Below, one piece after another: positions 24,455 through 33,437 of a stretch of 64,000 nucleotides of DNA. Below the pieces are notes generated by a model that ran no database searches, was not told the DNA's origin, and worked only from the letters and a program-made list of their open reading frames with translations. Both the position numbers and the translations under genes were made by a program. The stretch comes from Chryseobacterium caseinilyticum (GTDB taxonomy: Bacteria > Bacteroidota > Bacteroidia > Flavobacteriales > Weeksellaceae). The number at the start of each line of letters is the position of its first letter. Within the stretch, counting starts at the first letter, position 1. The stretch spans positions 62,001-126,000 of the forward strand of contig NZ_JACYFS010000004.1 of NCBI RefSeq assembly GCF_014837145.1, written 5' to 3'.

Positions 24455-26950
24455 TTAAACCAATCCAAACTGCTCAAAATGATGCGTAAAATGCTTTCTC
24501 TGGAAAAGCTCCATCATCTCTTTATTTAAATGCCCGAATCGTGGATTATAATGTTCTGCAAAAGGATTTTCCTTGAAATAGACGGTAAACTCTTTCAGTG
24601 TTTCTACGAGCTGAGTTTTAGCTGCATCCAGATTTTTATTTTTATTCTGAGGCACTTCACCTTCTTTCCACAAAGGATATTGCGCTCCCGGACGGATCTT
24701 TTTATCGGTGTACAGCCAATCCTGAAGTTTTTCTAATTTTTCTTCCGGAATTTCATCAAAATCTTCCGGCTTCAGATCGCCGAATCCATTTCTTAGAACC
24801 TCTTCCAAATGTTCAACCATTAATTGCGGGGTGAAATCTCCGAAAATGGGTTGCGTATTTTCAGTTAAAGCATTTAATTTTTTCTGAATATTCTGAACTT
24901 TAAAATCAATAAGTGGAGAATGTTTTGCCACCAATGTTAAAATTGTCGCTACACAAACCACCTCATCTCTCTGGTTTACTACTTCAACCAACCATTTTAC
25001 AACGCCTGAAGGAATATTTCTTCCCTTCACACCTCGGTTTATTTTTTCTTTTGCCGTTAAATAAACGGTAATCGTATCTCCCGCATAAACCGGTTTGAAG
25101 AACGAACAGTTTTCCAATCCGTAATTGGCGATAACAGGACCTTTTTTGCCTGAAACAAACAATCCGGCTGCTGCAGAAAGGATGAAATATCCGTGAGCCA
25201 CCGTTTTATCGAAAATCGTACCTGATAAGCTTGTCGCGTCGGTGTGTGCATAGAAATGATCCCACGAAACATTGGAGAAGTTCACAATATCTGCATCAGT
25301 TACTGTTCTTCCTGCTGTTTCCAGAGAATCTCCAACCTCAACTTCCTCAAAGTACTTTTGGAAAGGATGTTTGTCTGAATATTTTTTCTCAGCGCCTTGC
25401 TGATACACTTTTGTAATCGCCGTCAAAATATCCGGTGAACCCTGAATGGCCGTTTTTTGAAGGAAGAAATGAAGACCGTTCAGTCCGCCCATTTCCTCGC
25501 CGCCACCAGCTCGTCCCGGACCTCCGTGCATCAAAGTTGGAAGCGGAGAACCGTGACCTGTACTTTCTTTCGCGTTGTCTCTGTTTAAAACGAAAATTCT
25601 TCCGTGCTGAGAAGCCATTTTCCATGAAGTTTCGGCTACGAATTTTTCGTCGTGAGATATGATTGATCCTACCAAACTACCTTTTCCTCTTTTAGCCAAA
25701 GCTGCAGCTTCTTCTGCATCTTTGTAAGGCATCAGCGTAGAAACCGGACCGAAAGCCTCGACATCGTGAGAGATATTTTTTGTGAACGGAGAATCATTTA
25801 AAAACAGTTTCGGAGACATAAATGCGCCATTGTCATAATCTGCATCTACAAGCTCATGTTTTCCGTCATAAATAAGTTCGTTTTCCGTTTTCAGAATATC
25901 CACTTTTCGTAAAACCTCGTCATACTGCTGTTTTCCAACCAAAGAGCCCATTCTTGTTTCTCTGCTTAGCGGATTTCCAATTTTTGTCTGATCCAACGCT
26001 TTAGACAAAGCATTCTGGACATCACCAATTAAGTTTTCAGGAACCAAAATTCTTCTGATCGCTGTACATTTCTGTCCGGCTTTAGTTGTCATTTCGGTAC
26101 GAACTTCTTTGATGAATAAATCAAATTCCGGTGTTCCCGGTTTTGCATCCAATCCAAGGATTGAACAGTTCAGTGAATCAGCTTCCATGTTGAAACGGAC
26201 GGAATTTCCTGAAACAGATGGCAAAGATTTTAATTTTCTACCCGTCGTCGCGGAACCTGTAAACAATACGGAATCTCCATCCTGAACATAATCCAGAATA
26301 TTTCCAGGCTCACCGCAAACCAATTGAAGCGCACCTTCAGGAAGAACGCCACTTTCAATCATATCCTGAAAAACAGCATTCGTTAAATAAGAACCGTAAG
26401 GCGAAGGCTTCACAATTGAAGGAACACCCGCTAACAAAGAAGTCGACAGTTTTTCCAACATTCCCCAAACAGGAAAATTGTAAGCATTGATTTGTACAGA
26501 AACCCCTTCACTTGGTGTTAAAATATGAGTTCCGAGAAAAGTTCCGTTGGCAGAAATTTTCTGAGTTTCCCCGTCTACCCAAAACGGTGTGTTTGGAAGC
26601 ATTCTTTTTGCCAATCCTGAATATGTGAAAAATGTTCCGAAACCACCTTCAATATCAACCCATGAATCTGCGTGCGTGGCACCGGTTTTATAGGATAAAT
26701 CGTAATATTTTTTCTTTCTTTCCAAAAGGTACAGCGCTACCTTTTTCAACATTTCTCCACGATCGTAAAATGTCATCGATGAAAGATTTTTATAGCCGAC
26801 TGTTCTTCCGAAATCGAGAGCCTGTTCAAAATTCAGCCCTTCTGTATCTGAAATGGCAACCTGCTCTCCCGTCACAGCGTTGTATAAAGGAATTCCGCTT
26901 CCGGTGCCTTCAACCCATTCGCCGTGGACATAGTTTTTTAATTTTTCCAT
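24455..26950 (-). CDS. paaZ: PaaZ: oxepin-CoA hydrolase / semialdehyde dehydrogenase
   Basis: Bifunctional cytoplasmic enzyme, 831 aa. Residues ~1-520 are an aldehyde dehydrogenase (VQINAYNFPVWGMLEKL, KPSPYG, FTGSATTGRKL, FNMEADSLNCSIL and catalytic Cys in TKAGQKCTAIRRI). Residues ~535-680 are a MaoC-like hotdog hydratase (FSNVSWDHFYAHTDA, DKTVAHGYFILSAAAGLF). The C-terminal ~150 residues (QPIFGDFTPQLMVEHLEEVL) form an extra small domain beyond the E. coli enzyme, which is ~680 aa. It opens the oxepin-CoA ring and oxidises the aldehyde. It is the last gene of the paa cluster. Confidence 0.95.
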   Translation of the reverse strand: MEKLKNYVHGEWVEGTGSGIPLYNAVTGEQVAISDTEGLNFEQALDFGRTVGYKNLSSMTFYDRGEMLKKVALYLLERKKKYYDLSYKTGATHADSWVDIEGGFGTFFTYSGLAKRMLPNTPFWVDGETQKISANGTFLGTHILTPSEGVSVQINAYNFPVWGMLEKLSTSLLAGVPSIVKPSPYGSYLTNAVFQDMIESGVLPEGALQLVCGEPGNILDYVQDGDSVLFTGSATTGRKLKSLPSVSGNSVRFNMEADSLNCSILGLDAKPGTPEFDLFIKEVRTEMTTKAGQKCTAIRRILVPENLIGDVQNALSKALDQTKIGNPLSRETRMGSLVGKQQYDEVLRKVDILKTENELIYDGKHELVDADYDNGAFMSPKLFLNDSPFTKNISHDVEAFGPVSTLMPYKDAEEAAALAKRGKGSLVGSIISHDEKFVAETSWKMASQHGRIFVLNRDNAKESTGHGSPLPTLMHGGPGRAGGGEEMGGLNGLHFFLQKTAIQGSPDILTAITKVYQQGAEKKYSDKHPFQKYFEEVEVGDSLETAGRTVTDADIVNFSNVSWDHFYAHTDATSLSGTIFDKTVAHGYFILSAAAGLFVSGKKGPVIANYGLENCSFFKPVYAGDTITVYLTAKEKINRGVKGRNIPSGVVKWLVEVVNQRDEVVCVATILTLVAKHSPLIDFKVQNIQKKLNALTENTQPIFGDFTPQLMVEHLEEVLRNGFGDLKPEDFDEIPEEKLEKLQDWLYTDKKIRPGAQYPLWKEGEVPQNKNKNLDAAKTQLVETLKEFTVYFKENPFAEHYNPRFGHLNKEMMELFQRKHFTHHFEQFGLV

Positions 26951-27034
26951 AAAATATTTTATATTTTAGTTTAACAATGTATCAATGTAACAGTTGACCA
27001 ATTAATACATTCTTAGCTTTATTTATTTTAAATA

Positions 27035-27865
27035 TTAATTTTCCGATCTTTTTATAAATTCCAAAGTTTCATCAAATCTTTTGCTCCAGGGGAAAAAGTA
27101 CTGTATAACCATTGGAATATGTTTTTTATTGATGAAAACAGGTTTTACATTGGGTTGGAAAGGATGAAGTGCTTTCAAAAAATTCTCATTCGCCACTTTG
27201 ATTGAAGGGTACGTTTTTTCACCTACATACATTAAAAAAGGCGGTGTCTTTTCGTTAATAAAATAGATTGGAGATGCCTCTTTCCATTTTTGCGGATCCG
27301 TACTCCACGTAACATCATAATTACTTTCTGATGTCGGTGGATTTTTTTCGAGATAATTTTTCATATCTATTCCCGCCGCATCAATTAAAATAATCCCCGA
27401 AACTGTATTTTCCGGAATCTGGTATTTCGGATTCATCACTGCAGAAGCTGCCAACTGACCGCCCGCTGAGTGTCCTGAAACAAATATTTTTCGGGAATCT
27501 CCGTTATATTTCTGAGCATCTTCTTTTGTAAACTGTATCGCTGCAGCTATTTCTCTGGTCATCTGATCGACATCAGCATTCGGACTCAACGTATAATCAG
27601 GAATTACAGCAATAATATTTTTTCGGGCAAAGTTTTTACCCATCAGAGTATAGGTTTTCTTATTTCCTTTGTTCCAGTTTCCACCGTGTACAAAAATTAA
27701 GACTGGATAATTATTTTTATCTGCTTTTTTAGGTGTAAAAATATTGAGTTTAATATCAGTTCCTGCAGTGTTTTGAGTAAACGGAATATCTTTATAGACA
27801 GCTGTAGATTTACAGCTACTTACAATCAAAACCATTATAAAAAATATGCAGAAACTAAATCTCAT
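27035..27865 (-). CDS. Lipoprotein alpha/beta hydrolase (esterase)
   Basis: 276-aa lipoprotein; signal peptide ends LIVSSCKST (Cys 18). Esterase/lipase fold: oxyanion HGGNWNKG at ~66, nucleophile GHSAGG at ~130-135, Asp in a PPFLMYVGE region and a final His near KKHIPM. Relatives are BD-FAE/kynurenine formamidase-like carboxylesterases. Placed between paaZ and paaY with another esterase; whether it serves phenylacetate use (release of phenylacetate from esters) is speculative. Confidence 0.84.
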   Translation of the reverse strand: MRFSFCIFFIMVLIVSSCKSTAVYKDIPFTQNTAGTDIKLNIFTPKKADKNNYPVLIFVHGGNWNKGNKKTYTLMGKNFARKNIIAVIPDYTLSPNADVDQMTREIAAAIQFTKEDAQKYNGDSRKIFVSGHSAGGQLAASAVMNPKYQIPENTVSGIILIDAAGIDMKNYLEKNPPTSESNYDVTWSTDPQKWKEASPIYFINEKTPPFLMYVGEKTYPSIKVANENFLKALHPFQPNVKPVFINKKHIPMVIQYFFPWSKRFDETLEFIKRSEN

Positions 27866-27891
27866 TTTGAAATATTATTTAAGTAAATCGG

Positions 27892-28719
27892 TTACTTCGG
27901 TTCCTGATACGGAAATAGTTTCACCAAACCTTCATACAGACTTCTGTGAAGAATTGTTGCGTGATTATCTGTTTCCATCATTTTATATTCTACCATCCAG
28001 TTTTTCTTATTCGATTTTTGAAGAAAAGTATAGAAGTCTTCTGCATCTTTAACCATCACTTTATGTTCACCCTTTCCGACAGAAATGTAGACAAATTTAT
28101 TGGTATCCTTAATTTTCGCTAATAGTTGCGGTGCCTGTTTCAAAAGACTTTCATCATCCCACCACAAACTCGGACTGATGATAAAATAATCATTAAACAT
28201 TTCAGGTTTTTTCAGCAGAATTTCTGTTGCTAAAAGTCCACCTAAAGACTGTCCGAAAATATAGGTTCTGTCAGTTTTAAACTGATTTTCGATGTACGGT
28301 TTTAACTCTTTTTCAAGAAAGCCAATGAACTTGTCTGAGTGCCCTGTTGTAGGATACTCTTTCTGCAAATCTTTTAAATCTGTATGAATAGTGAAGTCTC
28401 TTTTACGATCGACATTTGCAATTCCAACCACAATCGTTTCCGGCATTGCGTACATCTGATTAAAGAACTGCACCAACCCTGTTACATGAATAAAATCTTC
28501 ATTCATACTTCCATCCAAAAGATAAATGATCGGATAGGATTTTGTTTTATCGAAATTCTGCGGAAGATAAATATTCAGCGTTCTTTCTTCTTTTAAGATT
28601 TCAGATTTTAGTTTTCTGATTTCCCCAATCGTCAATGGTTTTACAGTTCCATTCTGGGCAGAAACCGTGAATTGGAATGTAAATAAAAAGTTGACGAAGA
28701 TGAGGAGTTTTTTAATCAT
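27892..28719 (-). CDS. Periplasmic esterase, enterochelin esterase/YbbA-like
   Basis: 275-aa exported hydrolase. Signal peptide MIKKLLIFVNFLFTFQFTVSAQ; ILKEERTLNIYLPQNFDKTKSYPIIYLLDG opening; nucleophile FGQSLGG at ~153-159; His near DNHATILHRSLYEG. This is the esterase-D/IroE/YbbA group that splits acyl or siderophore esters. 26 bp before the lipoprotein hydrolase on the same strand, so the two are probably co-expressed. No siderophore genes nearby. Confidence 0.85.
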   Translation of the reverse strand: MIKKLLIFVNFLFTFQFTVSAQNGTVKPLTIGEIRKLKSEILKEERTLNIYLPQNFDKTKSYPIIYLLDGSMNEDFIHVTGLVQFFNQMYAMPETIVVGIANVDRKRDFTIHTDLKDLQKEYPTTGHSDKFIGFLEKELKPYIENQFKTDRTYIFGQSLGGLLATEILLKKPEMFNDYFIISPSLWWDDESLLKQAPQLLAKIKDTNKFVYISVGKGEHKVMVKDAEDFYTFLQKSNKKNWMVEYKMMETDNHATILHRSLYEGLVKLFPYQEPK

Positions 28720-28762
28720 TTCTTATTCTGAAATTTAATTCTTTATTAGCAATACTTTGTTT

Positions 28763-28795
28763 AAACCTAACGGGTTTTAAAAACCCGTTAGGTTT
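28763..28795. repeat. REP-like palindrome, 3' side of the RAYT gene
   Basis: 16-bp arms AAACCTAACGGGTTTT/AAAACCCGTTAGGTTT with a 1-nt centre, 18 bp after the transposase stop. Same arms as the copy on the 5' side. Confidence 0.9.
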
Positions 28796-28813
28796 GGCTG
28801 CGTTTATCAACAG

Positions 28814-29392
28814 CTATTCTATATTTAAGAAATCATATTCGACATTTGAGTGATGATAATTTTTGAAGATTTCCAACGACTCGAAATATTGCATAATCTC
28901 AGTTCTATTCAATTTACTTGCTTTTAAAATATTTAAATATGAATTATAAGATGAGTACTTCCATAGATTGATTTCACTTGTGAACCCATGATTTACGGGA
29001 TTATTATGAATGTAATGCAAAACTTTTAGTAAATATTTCTCATCTGTAATCTTCTTTCGTTTTACTGCATTGAGGAAAAGCGCACCTTTTCGGTTATACT
29101 TCTTATTAAATGCTTTTGCGTAAGAATTAAGAAAATTACCAAAATTCTTCATTAAAAACTGATGTTCATCTTCAACATTTACATTTTCACTATTTTTAAA
29201 TCTTAGCAGTAAATGAAAATGGTTCGGCAACAAACAATATGCATAAATATCTGCAATTTGGATAATGTATTTATCTAACTGCTTTAGAAAAAATTGATAA
29301 TTTGTTTCTTCTCGGTAAATCAACTCTCTCCCATTCACATGAGAAAAAATGTGATACACGGAATCAAATTCAAAATTTTCTGTGTTAATCAT
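28814..29392 (-). CDS. REP-associated tyrosine transposase (RAYT, Y1/HUH)
   Basis: 192-aa single-strand transposase of the IS200/REP family. HUH pair in LLPNHFHLLLRF (His58, His60); probable catalytic Tyr127 in YIHNNPVNHG; N-terminal VYHIFSHVNGRELIYREE. It lacks the terminal hairpins of a full IS200 element but is framed on both sides by identical REP-like palindromes, the usual substrate arrangement for RAYTs, which are single-copy domesticated enzymes that nick and move REP sequences. It interrupts the paa cluster between paaY and the two esterases. Confidence 0.9.
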   Translation of the reverse strand: MINTENFEFDSVYHIFSHVNGRELIYREETNYQFFLKQLDKYIIQIADIYAYCLLPNHFHLLLRFKNSENVNVEDEHQFLMKNFGNFLNSYAKAFNKKYNRKGALFLNAVKRKKITDEKYLLKVLHYIHNNPVNHGFTSEINLWKYSSYNSYLNILKASKLNRTEIMQYFESLEIFKNYHHSNVEYDFLNIE

Positions 29393-29417
29393 TTATGTCT
29401 TAAAAATTCAATTTTAT

Positions 29418-29450
29418 AAACCTAACGGGTTTCGGAAACCCGTTAGGTTT
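29418..29450. repeat. REP-like palindrome, 5' side of the RAYT gene
   Basis: 15-bp arms AAACCTAACGGGTTT/AAACCCGTTAGGTTT with CGG between, 26 bp upstream of the RAYT start. Confidence 0.9.
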
Positions 29451-29467
29451 GACCACACTTTTAAATT

Positions 29468-30061
29468 TTATTTCACATCATCCCAAATCCCATAATCAAC
29501 AACCTTCGTAGGAATCTGCTGAACATATTCTGTAAAAGGTTCACACAGTTGAATCGCATCCTTCCCTTCTCTCGCCAATTCCTGATAGAGTTTTGTCCCT
29601 TCTGTTTTCCATTTGATCATTTCATCAGAAACATCACGGATAATTTTTGCCGGACTTCCAACGATCAGTTTTCTCGCATCACATCTGAAATTTGCAGGAA
29701 CAAAGGCCAATGCACCGATAATACATTCATCACCGATTACGGCTTTGTCCATAACAACAGCATTCATTCCAACCAGACAGTTTTTACCGATGTGTCCGGA
29801 ATGGATGATCGCTCCGTGACCGATGTGTGCGGATTCTTCCAAAATGGTTTCAATTCCCGGAAAAACGTGAAGGGTACAGTTTTCCTGAACATTCGCACCG
29901 TCTTTCACAATAATTTTACCCCAGTCGCCACGAATCACCGCATTAGGACCGACATAAACTTCTTCGCCGATTTCCACATTTCCGATGATCACCGCCTGTG
30001 GATGAACATAAGCAGAGGGTTTTATTATTGGACGAATTCCGTGGTATGAGTAAATATTCAT
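29468..30061 (-). CDS. paaY: PaaY: hexapeptide-repeat thioesterase-like protein
   Basis: 197-aa left-handed beta-helix protein related to gamma-carbonic anhydrases. Hexapeptide turns run from IIGNVEIGEEVYVG to GDECIIGALAFVPANF, with metal-type histidines at HVFPG, HIGHGAIIHSGHIG. In phenylacetate pathways PaaY is a thioesterase that hydrolyses the toxic dead-end hydroxy-CoA product. C-terminal tail YVQQIPTKVVDYGIW matches the PaaY extension. It lies 120 bp after paaJ. Confidence 0.9.
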   Translation of the reverse strand: MNIYSYHGIRPIIKPSAYVHPQAVIIGNVEIGEEVYVGPNAVIRGDWGKIIVKDGANVQENCTLHVFPGIETILEESAHIGHGAIIHSGHIGKNCLVGMNAVVMDKAVIGDECIIGALAFVPANFRCDARKLIVGSPAKIIRDVSDEMIKWKTEGTKLYQELAREGKDAIQLCEPFTEYVQQIPTKVVDYGIWDDVK

Positions 30062-30063
30062 AA

Positions 30064-30184
30064 TTTTAATTTGAAAATTTGAAAATTTGAGAATGGGTTA
30101 ATTTGGAAATTGACAGTGAGAAAATTTGAAAATTAAACTCTAAGCAAAATTTTCAAATTCTCAAATTAGCACATTTTCAAATTA
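30064..30184. repeat. AT-rich inverted-repeat spacer (AATTTGAAAAT family)
   Basis: Repeats of TTTGAAAATTTGA and TTTTCAAATT face each other around CTCTAAGC, forming a long imperfect hairpin in the paaJ-paaY gap. The same wording occurs at 31397 and 36050. Confidence 0.7.
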
Positions 30185-31390
30185 AACCTTTTCAATTACC
30201 ATTGCATAACCCTGACCGACACCGATACAAAGCGTACACAACGCATATTTTTTATCTTGTTTCTGAAGTTCCAAAGCTGCAGAACCAATAATTCTTGCTC
30301 CGGAAACTCCAAGTGGATGACCGATAGCAATTGCGCCTCCGTTTGGATTTACTCTTGAGTCATCATCTTTTAAACCTAAACTTCTCGTTACCGCCAAAGA
30401 CTGAGCAGCAAAAGCTTCGTTTAATTCGATCACATCCATTTCGTCTAATGAAAGATTTAATCTTTTTAATAATTTCTGAGTCGCTTCAACTGGACCGATT
30501 CCCATAATTCTTGGCTCAACACCAGCAACGGATGATCCTAAGATTTTCGCCTTCGGTTTTAAACCATATTTTTTTACAGCTTCTTCACTTGCTAAAATTA
30601 AAGCAGCTGCTCCGTCGTTCATTCCAGAAGCGTTTCCAGCCGTTACTGTTCCACCGTCTTTTCTGAAAGCCGGACGAAGTTTTCCTAATACTTCCATTGA
30701 AGAGGTCGGCTTGATAAATTCGTCTGTATCAAAAATTTTAGGTTCGCCTTTTCTTTGTGGAATTTCAACTTTTACAATTTCTTCCGCCAGTCTTCCGCTT
30801 TCCTGAGCTTTAGTTGCTTTTTGTTGAGACCAAAGGGCAAATTTATCCTGATCTTCACGGCTGATACTATGCATTTCTGCCAAATTTTCAGCGGTGTCTC
30901 CCATCGTGTCTACACCGTACATTTCTTTCATTTTGGGATTCACAAATCTCCATCCGAAAGTCGTGTCAAACATCTGGCTGTCCCTCCCGAAAGCAGTACT
31001 TGGTTTTGACATCACATAAGGTGAACGCGTCATGTGCTCAACGCCACCTGCAATGTAAATTTCGCCTTCTCCGGAAGCGATCGAACGGAAGGCATTTGCC
31101 ACCGCCGACATTCCTGAAGCGCAAAGTCTGTTCACCGTTTCACCTCCGATTTTGTACGGAAGTCCGGCCAGTAAAAGTCCCATTCTCGCGACATTTCTAT
31201 TATCTTCACCTGCCTGATTGGCACATCCGAAAATAACATCCTCAATGTCCTCAACAGGAACTTCAGGATTTCTTGCAACAATTTCTTTTAAGACGATTGC
31301 TGCCAAATCATCGGCACGAACTTCTGAAAGGCCACCGGATAGTTTTGAAATTGGTGTTCTGATGTAATCTATGATATATACGTTGTTCAT
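30182..31390 (-). CDS. paaJ: PaaJ: 3-oxoadipyl-CoA thiolase
   Basis: Thiolase of 402 aa, full length. Active-site Cys in NRLCASGMSAV (~90), GNASGMNDGAAALIL, His in NPNGGAIAIGHPLG and the second Cys in CTLCIGVGQG. In the pathway it cuts 3-oxo-5,6-dehydrosuberyl-CoA and 3-oxoadipyl-CoA, giving acetyl-CoA and succinyl-CoA. The protein also resembles PcaF of the protocatechuate route; its place among the paa genes supports PaaJ. Confidence 0.93.
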   Translation of the reverse strand: MNNVYIIDYIRTPISKLSGGLSEVRADDLAAIVLKEIVARNPEVPVEDIEDVIFGCANQAGEDNRNVARMGLLLAGLPYKIGGETVNRLCASGMSAVANAFRSIASGEGEIYIAGGVEHMTRSPYVMSKPSTAFGRDSQMFDTTFGWRFVNPKMKEMYGVDTMGDTAENLAEMHSISREDQDKFALWSQQKATKAQESGRLAEEIVKVEIPQRKGEPKIFDTDEFIKPTSSMEVLGKLRPAFRKDGGTVTAGNASGMNDGAAALILASEEAVKKYGLKPKAKILGSSVAGVEPRIMGIGPVEATQKLLKRLNLSLDEMDVIELNEAFAAQSLAVTRSLGLKDDDSRVNPNGGAIAIGHPLGVSGARIIGSAALELQKQDKKYALCTLCIGVGQGYAMVIEKV

Positions 31391-31396
31391 TTTATT

Positions 31397-31436
31397 TAAT
31401 TTGAAAATGTGTTAATTTGAAAATCTGAAAATGATA
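31397..31436. repeat. AATTTGAAAATGTGTTAATTTGAAAAT repeat
   Basis: Two AATTTGAAAAT words with GTGTT between, just upstream of paaJ; shared with the spacers at 30064 and 36050. Confidence 0.6.
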
Positions 31437-31451
31437 TAATTACTATTTAAT

Positions 31452-32159
31452 TTAATGAATATTTGAAGCTTGTTTTCTTAATTTTAAAGCCTCTTTTAAA
31501 GAAAACGGTTTGTAAACGAAATCTTTTCCGAACAGATCTTTAGCATTTTCTTCAATTGTATTTTTAAATCCGGTTTCTTTGCGCAGTTTATTAACATTCT
31601 TCTCATTTTTTATTGGCCAGATAAAGTTCACAAAATCTTCTTTTCCATTTTTATTAATGAAGAATTCTCCAGCTCCCTGAGTTCCATAAATTTGCTCCTT
31701 TCCACTGTTCATTAAGAATCTGTCTTCCATCATCGCAGCTAGAGTAAAGGGTATTTCTTTTTCTTTTCCCGCCTTTTTAATTATTGGTAAATATTTACTG
31801 ATCTTACTTGAATGTTGGATGACATACCAAGCGGATTGATTTGTAGGTTCCTCAACGAGAGATTTTCCAGGATAGCCGTATTGAGAAATAATCTGTTCAA
31901 TTTTCTGCATATTCAGACTGTCTATATCCAAGACTAATTGCCATTGTTTTTCCTCAAAATCCTTTTCATCGATATTTAATTCTTTGAGAATCTCACTTTT
32001 TTTCTCAGCAGTAATACCATGGTCGAATAATCTTCTGTAAGTTTGATCTAATCTAAGCATTTCATCTAACTCTTTCTTAAGGTTTTCATTAACCTGTTGT
32101 TTTTGAGCATTGACAAAACTTATTAAAAAAACTAAAATAAACGACGCAAAATATTTCAT
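31452..32159 (-). CDS. DUF6624 family exported protein
   Basis: 235 aa from the ATG giving MKYFASFILVFLISFVNAQ; a longer frame upstream overlaps paaI. Family signatures are seen: IEQIISQYGYPGKSL, SAWYVIQHSS, KYLPIIKKAG, AAMMEDRFLM and QIYGTQGAG. DUF6624 proteins are small bacteroidetal proteins with no assigned activity. It is 10 bp after paaI, apparently in the operon, with no known link to phenylacetate. Confidence 0.82.
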   Translation of the reverse strand: MKYFASFILVFLISFVNAQKQQVNENLKKELDEMLRLDQTYRRLFDHGITAEKKSEILKELNIDEKDFEEKQWQLVLDIDSLNMQKIEQIISQYGYPGKSLVEEPTNQSAWYVIQHSSKISKYLPIIKKAGKEKEIPFTLAAMMEDRFLMNSGKEQIYGTQGAGEFFINKNGKEDFVNFIWPIKNEKNVNKLRKETGFKNTIEENAKDLFGKDFVYKPFSLKEALKLRKQASNIH

Positions 32160-32169
32160 CAAATAAAAT

Positions 32170-32583
32170 TTAAAGTTCGACCACTTTTTTTCCGATCTTA
32201 TAAACCGTTCCGACAAATTTTGCAACCAAATCATGATTCTGGTTGCTAATCTTAATATCGTAGATAGCTGTTTTTCTGGTATCATTTACCAAAACACTTT
32301 CGGCTCTGAAAATATCGCCTTCTCGTCCGGCTTTGGTGAAATTGATGGTTACGCTCAATGCGACAGCTGCATTTCCATCGTTGTTGGAGGAAAAAGCAAA
32401 CGCTGAATCGGCAAAAGCGAAGGTTACTCCGCCGTGAACTGTTCCCAGGCCGTTGAGCATCTGTTTGGTGATTTCCATTTCAATTAAAGCGTAATTCTCT
32501 TTAATATCAATGATTTTTATTCCTAAAAATTGGGAGAAATGGTCTTTCTCCATCATATAATCTACAACCTGTCTTGGATTCAT
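32170..32583 (-). CDS. paaI: PaaI: hotdog-fold acyl-CoA thioesterase
   Basis: 137-aa hotdog thioesterase. Key motif NGLGTVHGGVTFAFADSAFAF (~44-64), with the HGG turn and the catalytic Asp, followed by VALSVTINFTKAGREGD. PaaI hydrolyses phenylacetyl-CoA-type thioesters, freeing CoA when the pathway stalls. Its start is 6 bp past the stop of a small membrane-protein gene. Confidence 0.93.
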   Translation of the reverse strand: MNPRQVVDYMMEKDHFSQFLGIKIIDIKENYALIEMEITKQMLNGLGTVHGGVTFAFADSAFAFSSNNDGNAAVALSVTINFTKAGREGDIFRAESVLVNDTRKTAIYDIKISNQNHDLVAKFVGTVYKIGKKVVEL

Positions 32584-32589
32584 TAATTG

Positions 32590-32829
32590 TTATTTATTTT
32601 TTTTAAATTTAACCACATCTCTCCATGAATTATCTCTGCCGTCAAAAATAAAATACATTAAAAAAATGCCGGTGAAATAAATTGTGAAACCAATGATGTT
32701 GAAGCCTTTTTCGTCCTCCCATCCTACATAATACAGGAGAAGTTTGAGCAGAAAAAAAGCGACAACAAAAATGAAAGCTCTCATCAATGACTTCAGAAAA
32801 TTCTTTAATGTAAAAATCCTTTTAAGCAT
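32590..32829 (-). CDS. Small two-helix membrane protein, unknown
   Basis: 79 aa, basic N-terminus (MLKRIFTLKNFLKSLMR), two hydrophobic helices (~18-35 and 45-62) and a charged tail GRDNSWRDVVKFKKNK. No family recognised. Tightly placed before paaI. Confidence 0.6.
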   Translation of the reverse strand: MLKRIFTLKNFLKSLMRAFIFVVAFFLLKLLLYYVGWEDEKGFNIIGFTIYFTGIFLMYFIFDGRDNSWRDVVKFKKNK

Positions 32830-32873
32830 CGTCCTTAAAATCCTACTTATTGTGTCTAAAATTTAATTTTTAT

Positions 32874-33179
32874 TTAGTATCTGTCTGTTATTTCCTCATA
32901 TAATTCATCAGCCAGCTTGTCATAAATACTCATTGTTTTCCCTAAAATTACCTGTTCAACCGTGAGATGATCTGCTGAATTTCCTGAGACATCAAGAGCA
33001 TTTAAATCTATTCCTTCTTCACTGGCAATCCGTTTGATGAGCTCTCTGTATTTTTCGTTGAATTTTCCCAACAAATCCAGCTTTTCTTCATTCTTTGCTG
33101 TCGGAAGTTCCTCGATAATATATTCTTTTTCGTTGGAAAGTCTTGTTTCCAATTCGGCTTTGAAACACTCAATATTCAT
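32874..33179 (-). CDS. Small soluble helical protein, unknown
   Basis: 101-aa Glu/Lys/Leu-rich protein, predicted mostly helical (CFKAELETRL, KLDLLGKFNEKYRELIKRI, YDKLADELYEEI). No signal peptide or motif recognised. Between paaH and paaI with 11 bp to the gene upstream; likely a real passenger of the operon. Confidence 0.6.
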   Translation of the reverse strand: MNIECFKAELETRLSNEKEYIIEELPTAKNEEKLDLLGKFNEKYRELIKRIASEEGIDLNALDVSGNSADHLTVEQVILGKTMSIYDKLADELYEEITDRY

Positions 33180-33190
33180 TAAAACATATA

Positions 33191-33418
33191 TTATTTCATC
33201 AAGTCTTTTCGGTCAGGATTTTTCAAATATCTTTTACCATCTTTGTCAAAGCCCCAAACATTCGATATTTCTCGTAATTGTAATAAATCAAAATCTCCCT
33301 TATGAATTTTAGTTCTATTCAATCTTCTCAATTTTCTATTGGCTTCTAATTTATTTTTCTTTTCTGTCTCAGCAGTTGTTATTCCAATGATTGGAGTTTT
33401 CTTTTTTGACCTACTCAT
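33191..33418 (-). CDS. Small basic protein, unknown
   Basis: 75 aa, strongly basic (MSRSKKKTPIIGITTAETEK, NRKLRRLNRTKIHKG). Small Lys/Arg-rich proteins with this SRSKKKTP start occur in other Bacteroidota; a nucleic-acid-binding role is possible but unshown. Twenty bp after paaH. Confidence 0.6.
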   Translation of the reverse strand: MSRSKKKTPIIGITTAETEKKNKLEANRKLRRLNRTKIHKGDFDLLQLREISNVWGFDKDGKRYLKNPDRKDLMK

Positions 33419-33437
33419 AAATAAATTAGTTTATCAT

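Noticed and set aside
28814..29392. Complete IS200/IS605 element
   Set aside because: No TnpB and no asymmetric terminal hairpins; symmetric palindromes on both sides fit a RAYT better.
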